Positions 6,447 through 9,234 of a DNA stretch of 9,234 nucleotides are shown in pieces. Below the pieces are notes generated by a model. The model did no database searches. It worked only from the letters and a program-made list of their open reading frames with translations, and was not told the DNA's origin. The stretch is from CAYLPT01 sp964385645 (GTDB taxonomy: Bacteria; Armatimonadota; Hebobacteria; Hebobacterales; Hebobacteraceae), in NCBI GenBank assembly GCA_964385645.1, contig CAYLPT010000234.1:1-9234 (forward strand). Reading direction: 5' to 3'. The translations under genes and the position numbers were made by a program. Within the stretch, counting starts at the first letter, position 1. Each line of letters opens with the position of its first letter.

Positions 6447-7970
6447 ATTCCGGGGCCCACCATCGGGCTGCTACCACTGGACGACCGACCCTGCAACCGC
6501 GCCTTTCCCATCGCCGTGGCGCGGGCGGCCGGGGCGGAGGTGGTGGGGCCGCCGCAGGAGCTGCTGGGGCGCTTCACGCGGCCGGGGGAGTGTGAGGCCC
6601 TGGGGGCCTGGCTGCGCGGATGCCCGGCGGAGCGGCTGGTGGTGTCCCTCGACATGCTGTGCTACGGGGGCCTGGTGGCGGCGCGCTCGCCCGCGGTGAG
6701 TGGGCAGGAGGCGCAGGGGCGCCTGGACGCGCTGCGGGAGCTGCGCCGCGAGCGGCCGGACTGCGTCGTGTTCGGCTTCAGCACCATCATGCGCCTGGGC
6801 ACGACGGTGGAGTGCGAGGCGGCGCTGGTTCGGCATGAGCGCCTGCGGCTGTACTCGGAGCTGGTGGACCGGGTGGAGCGCATGGGCGAGGAAAGGGCGC
6901 GCCCGGAGCTGGAGGCGGTCGTTCGTCAGCTTGGCGAGGCGGAGCTCCGCAGCTATCTGGAGGTGCGGCGCCGCTGCCATGCCATCAACCGGGCCGCCAT
7001 CGGCCTGCTGGCCGAGGGGGTGCTCGACTACCTGGTGCTGGCGCAGGAGGACGCGGGTCCCGCGGGGCTCCACGTGGCCGAGCAGGTGGCGCTGCGGGAC
7101 CAGGCGCGGGAGTTCCGGGTGGCCGACCGGGTGGCGGTACACCCGGGGGCGGACGAGGTGGGCGTGGTGCTGGTGGCGCGGCACCTGGCGGCGGAGGCGG
7201 GGTGCGCGCCCGCGATGGCCGTGGACTACGCGCGGGCGGAGGGAGCGGAGGCGATCGCGCGGTATGAGAACGGTGCGCTGAGCGCGACGGTGCAGGGGCA
7301 GATGCGGGCCGCAGGGGCGCGCCCGGCGGCGCCCGGGGATGCGGAGGCGATCCTGTTCGTCCACACGCCCATAGGGCCGCAGCAGGAGGCGGCCGAGGCG
7401 CCGGAGCCGGGTCACTCGCCGGCGCTGGCCCTGCAGGCGGAGAGCCTCGCGGAGCGGGTGGAGGCGGCGGGGGAGGCCGGCCGCCTGGTGGGGCTGGCCG
7501 ACGCGGCTTATGCGAACGGTGCGGATCCGGAGCTGCTGGCCGCGCTGGGGCGCGCGGGAGCTGCGCGGCGGCTGTCGGCGTACGCGGGGTGGAACACGGC
7601 CGGCAACACGGTGGGGACGGTTGTGGGGCACCTGTGTGCGCTGGCGGCGGCCAGGGCGGCGGGGTGGGAGCGCGACCAGGCGGCGACAGAGCGCTTCCTG
7701 GTCGAGCGGTTTGTGGACGACTATGGCTACCAGACGCGGGTGAGGCCGCGCGCGCTGGAGCAGGCGCGGGCGCGGGGCGCCGACCCGTTCGCTCTGGGTG
7801 AACACGCGGGGGAGCTGGAGCGCTGGGTCAGGGATGAGCTAGAGCCACTTGCCCATGAGCTTCACTCCAATCTCGTGGCGCGGCCCGGGGGGCCTTCGCT
7901 GCGGCGGCTGGCGGTCTCGCTTCCGTGGGCCCGGCTGTTCGAGGTGGAACTGGGGGTGGAGCTGGCCTGA
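6447..7970 (+). CDS. DUF4127 family protein, probable AUU start (507 aa)
   Basis: I recognise this as DUF4127, a family whose biochemical role I do not know. Conserved-looking stretches in order: IGLLPLDDRPCN near the N-terminus (6-17), SLDMLCYGGLVAAR (67-80), YLVLAQEDAGPAGLH (195-209), HPGADEVGVVLVAR (232-245), YAGWNTAGNTVGTVVGH (379-395), FVDDYGYQ (422-429) and LPWARLFEVEL (492-502). The charged, invariant-looking DDR, QEDAG and WNTAGN motifs suggest an enzyme, but this is inference. No signal peptide or membrane segment is evident. The start is inferred: homologues begin a few residues before the LPLD motif, the promoter sits at 6390-6417, and the Shine-Dalgarno at 6434-6442 positions ATT 6447. 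The open frame continues upstream to an ATG at 6312, but that ATG precedes the promoter. The 3' end overlaps a convergent small gene by 109 bases. Confidence 0.88.
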   Translation: MPGPTIGLLPLDDRPCNRAFPIAVARAAGAEVVGPPQELLGRFTRPGECEALGAWLRGCPAERLVVSLDMLCYGGLVAARSPAVSGQEAQGRLDALRELRRERPDCVVFGFSTIMRLGTTVECEAALVRHERLRLYSELVDRVERMGEERARPELEAVVRQLGEAELRSYLEVRRRCHAINRAAIGLLAEGVLDYLVLAQEDAGPAGLHVAEQVALRDQAREFRVADRVAVHPGADEVGVVLVARHLAAEAGCAPAMAVDYARAEGAEAIARYENGALSATVQGQMRAAGARPAAPGDAEAILFVHTPIGPQQEAAEAPEPGHSPALALQAESLAERVEAAGEAGRLVGLADAAYANGADPELLAALGRAGAARRLSAYAGWNTAGNTVGTVVGHLCALAAARAAGWERDQAATERFLVERFVDDYGYQTRVRPRALEQARARGADPFALGEHAGELERWVRDELEPLAHELHSNLVARPGGPSLRRLAVSLPWARLFEVELGVELA

Positions 7971-8179
7971 AGGGGCCCGAAGAAGCGGCGGTAGACGTCG
8001 AGCAGGGCGTAGTCGAGGTCCACCTTCTTGAGGAGGGCGGGGTGGGGCCGGCGGCCAGGGTGGCGGCGCCGGAAGCGGCCCCGCTCGTCGTGGCGGGATG
8101 CGGAGATGCGGTAGCACAGCTCGGACAGTTCGGCGTACCTCTCGAGCAGGAGGCGCATGATATCGCGGTCGGTCAGCAT
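7862..8179 (-). CDS. Hypothetical protein, second gene of a small operon (105 aa)
   Basis: I do not recognise this protein. It starts MLTDRDIMRLLLERYAELSE, which looks helical, then has a short basic segment rich in Arg and His (about 33-47) and a second hydrophobic/acidic stretch VDLDYALLDVYRRFF (53-67). The last 34 residues are Ser/Pro/Arg-rich and are encoded on the strand opposite the 3' end of the DUF4127 gene, so that tail may be poorly conserved. The ATG overlaps the previous gene's stop by 7 bases (ATGCTGA), and GGAG lies 8 bases before it. These features, and codon third positions that are mainly G or C, support a real, co-translated gene. There are no cysteine clusters, signal peptide or membrane segment. 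It probably works with the 123-aa protein encoded before it. Confidence 0.68.
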   Translation of the reverse strand: MLTDRDIMRLLLERYAELSELCYRISASRHDERGRFRRRHPGRRPHPALLKKVDLDYALLDVYRRFFGPLQASSTPSSTSNSRAHGSETASRRSEGPPGRATRLE

Positions 8180-8544
8180 GCGTCGGGCTCCAGAGAGGTG
8201 GGGAGCTCAAGGCTGCGGTAGGCGCCGGAGGGGCTGCGCTGGAGGCGGGAGCGGCGGCGTAGGGCGCCGTCGCGGCCGCAGTAGGCGGTGGCGAGAGAAA
8301 GGTAGAGGGAGAACTCGTACTGCTCGACGCGCTCCTGGAGCAACTCGAGGCTGTAGTCGGCGAGGCGGTAGACGGAGACCTGGCGGCCGCGGACGAGGGG
8401 GACCCAGTAGCGGCCGGCGTGTCTGAGGCAGCGGCGGGCGCCGCAGGCGGCGTGGAGAAGTGCCTGGAAGGTGCCCTGGTCGTAGATAGGGGTGCGCCTG
8501 ATGCGGCGCCGGACAAGCCCCTCAGAAGCTTTTTTGTCTCGCAT
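8173..8544 (-). CDS. Hypothetical protein, first gene of a small operon (123 aa)
   Basis: Not confidently recognised. It begins with a basic tail (MRDKKASEGLVRRRIRR), followed by a compact core (about 20-85) with a pair of Cys (CGARRC), the stretch GRYWVPLVRGRQVSVYRLADY, and an amphipathic helix LELLQERVEQYEFSLYLSLAT. The order Cys-Cys / G-x-Y-W / G-x-x-x-x-x-Y / E-Q-Y-x-F recalls small DUF6788-like proteins found near mobile elements, but this is a weak resemblance by eye. The basic N-terminus would suit nucleic-acid binding. The ATG has AAAGGA four bases upstream, and a near-consensus promoter lies about 80 bases away. The neighbouring XRE gene is divergent. The gene is very likely real; its function is unknown. 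Confidence 0.75.
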   Translation of the reverse strand: MRDKKASEGLVRRRIRRTPIYDQGTFQALLHAACGARRCLRHAGRYWVPLVRGRQVSVYRLADYSLELLQERVEQYEFSLYLSLATAYCGRDGALRRRSRLQRSPSGAYRSLELPTSLEPDAC

Positions 8545-8624
8545 AGTATCCTTTCATGCCCCATGACGGCGGACAGGGCTGCCCCAGGGGCGGCATCGTC
8601 ACCACAGAAGCATCCGACAGTGAC

Positions 8625-8653
8625 ATTATACTCTATCGCTTCTGCCTAGTCAA
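8625..8653 (-). promoter_or_regulatory. Near-consensus sigma-70 promoter of the small-gene operon
   Basis: On the minus strand: TTGACT (8653-8648; 5 of 6 matches), an exact 17-base spacer, and TATAAT (8630-8625; 6 of 6). The expected transcription start is near 8618, leaving a leader of about 74 bases before the ATG at 8544. A promoter this good, with a palindrome 20 bases behind the -35, suggests strong expression held in check by a repressor. Confidence 0.85.
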
Positions 8654-8672
8654 GTAGGTGCAGGTCTATGTA

Positions 8673-8692
8673 TGAATTCGCGTGCGAATGCA
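8673..8692. promoter_or_regulatory. Near-palindromic operator candidate
   Basis: TGAATTCGC and GCGAATGCA flank a central GT: 9-bp arms with one mismatch, the inner ATTCGC/GCGAAT being perfect. It lies 20 bases upstream of the operon's -35 box and 92 bases before the XRE start. Size and symmetry fit a dimeric helix-turn-helix repressor, most simply the adjacent XRE protein, though binding is inferred. Confidence 0.5.
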
Positions 8693-8783
8693 CTATTTCG
8701 GTGTATAGCGCCGTGTGAGAAGACGTGAAGATGTGGTATCCCTAGTAGTGGCTGTAGCACTGGCTGGGGCCAGAGGTGAGGAT

Positions 8784-9182
8784 ATGGCAGAGGTGAACGT
8801 GGGCAGGCGCATCCGGGAGGCGCGGGAGTCCTTGGACCTGAGCCAGCACGAGCTGGCGGACCGGGTGGGGGTGAGCCAGCGCGCGGTCTCATATGTGGAG
8901 AAGCAGCCCTGGGTCAAGCAGTCCACGCTGGAGAAGTACGCGGCGGCCCTGGGCCGGCGGCTCGCCTACTTCCTGCGCCCCTATGGCGAGGAGGAGACGG
9001 GCCTGGAGGGCCTGGGCCGGCACGAGGCCATCCAGCAGGCCTTCGCGGTGGTGTGCCGGGACCCGGAGTTCGGCTTTGGGGCCCGCCCGGACGAGCAGCT
9101 CTCACTGGAGACCAAGAAGGACATCGTGCGCCTGTACGAGCGCTACAAGGGGGTCAGCCTGCTGCCGCCCAGTGTGGAGTGA
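8784..9182 (+). CDS. XRE-family helix-turn-helix transcriptional regulator (132 aa)
   Basis: A likely DNA-binding regulator. The HTH domain spans about residues 5-62 (VGRRIREARESLDLSQHELA, then DRVGVSQRAVSYVEK), with the recognition helix near SQRAVSYVE (31-39). The rest (63-132) is a non-HTH tail: an acidic linker (GEEETGLEG), a helix (HEAIQQAFAVVCRDPEF) and an ending L-S-L-E-T-K-K-D-I-V-R-L-Y-E-R-Y-K-G with LLPP. I do not recognise this tail; it may mediate dimerisation or ligand sensing. The start at 8784 is chosen because GAGGTG lies 5 bases upstream and HTH homology begins at once; the frame stays open to an ATG at 8715, but those 23 residues look non-coding. It is divergent from the two small genes, with an operator-like palindrome between them, so autoregulation and control of that operon are likely. 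Confidence 0.88.
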   Translation: MAEVNVGRRIREARESLDLSQHELADRVGVSQRAVSYVEKQPWVKQSTLEKYAAALGRRLAYFLRPYGEEETGLEGLGRHEAIQQAFAVVCRDPEFGFGARPDEQLSLETKKDIVRLYERYKGVSLLPPSVE

Positions 9183-9193
9183 GGGGCCGGGGG

Positions 9194-9223
9194 GGTGTCG
9201 TGGGCCCGAAGGGCTGAGACACC
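9194..9223 (+). terminator. Stem-loop after the XRE gene, possible terminator without a T-run
   Basis: GGTGTC (9194-9199) and GACACC (9218-9223) enclose a second small hairpin, GCCC-GAA-GGGC (9204-9214). It starts 12 bases after the XRE stop. No T-run follows before the window ends, so it would be an atypical intrinsic terminator or another RNA structure. Confidence 0.35.
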
Positions 9224-9234
9224 GGGGGCGGTCG

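Larger units (their letters stand above)
8545..8783. other. Divergent intergenic region, AT-richer than its surroundings
   Basis: These 239 bases separate the two-gene minus-strand operon from the plus-strand XRE gene. They hold the operon promoter (8625-8653), a 20-bp near-palindrome (8673-8692), a short GCCCC-A-GGGGC palindrome (8581-8591) in the operon leader, and an imperfect AGTG(G)CT-GT-AGCACT repeat (8747-8761) in the XRE leader. No convincing plus-strand promoter was found; TATAGC at 8704 is the best -10, with no good -35. No RNA gene was recognised. Confidence 0.6.

Noticed and set aside
6471..7805. A 444-codon minus-strand frame opposite the DUF4127 gene
   Set aside because: It is Arg/Pro/His/Gln-rich with no motif and is opposite a recognisable DUF4127 protein.
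7839..8564. A 241-codon minus-strand frame over the small-gene operon
   Set aside because: The translation is Ala/Pro/Ser/Arg low complexity. The two shorter frames have plausible protein composition, G/C-ending codons, and Shine-Dalgarno sequences, with a 7-base overlap.
8715..8783. ATG at 8715 as start of the XRE gene
   Set aside because: The extra 23 residues do not resemble an HTH N-terminus, and the ATG at 8784 has a good Shine-Dalgarno and directly begins the conserved domain.

Overview
This is a high-GC bacterial window from an organism that cannot be placed to phylum. Codon third positions are mostly G or C, two promoters match the sigma-70 consensus, and Shine-Dalgarno sequences are clear. 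The gene content (a cytosolic iron-sulfur/molybdenum formate dehydrogenase of the NAD-linked type) suggests an anaerobic or facultative formate- or CO2-handling metabolism.

Region 1 (1-6288, all minus strand) is a formate dehydrogenase locus. In transcription order it holds fdhD (sulfur transfer to the molybdenum cofactor), a NuoE-like [2Fe-2S] subunit, a NuoF-like flavin/NADH subunit, a NuoG-FDH fusion catalytic subunit (fdhA, with cysteine rather than selenocysteine at the active site), and mobA (guanylylation of the cofactor, cut by the window edge). NuoE/NuoF and fdhA/mobA each overlap by 4 bases (ATGA), so translation is probably coupled. The enzyme and two of its cofactor factors are therefore co-located. 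The subunit architecture is that of the HydABC electron-bifurcating hydrogenases, with the hydrogenase domain replaced by a molybdenum formate dehydrogenase. Soluble NAD(P)-coupled, possibly ferredoxin-bifurcating, formate oxidation or CO2 reduction is the natural inference.

Region 2 (6289-7970) is a divergent intergenic region followed by a plus-strand DUF4127 gene. The gene has a strong promoter and a strong Shine-Dalgarno, but the only start codon in register appears to be AUU. A perfect 9-bp inverted repeat abuts the promoter.

Region 3 (7862-9182) is a small divergent module. A two-gene minus-strand operon encodes unrecognised proteins of 123 and 105 aa from a near-consensus promoter. 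A plus-strand XRE-type regulator faces away from it. The 239-base, AT-richer intergenic region between them contains a 20-bp near-palindrome next to the operon's -35 box, a likely operator. The second small gene runs 109 bases into the 3' end of the convergent DUF4127 gene. The last ~50 bases hold a stem-loop and no gene.

No rRNA, tRNA, CRISPR array or mobile element was seen.
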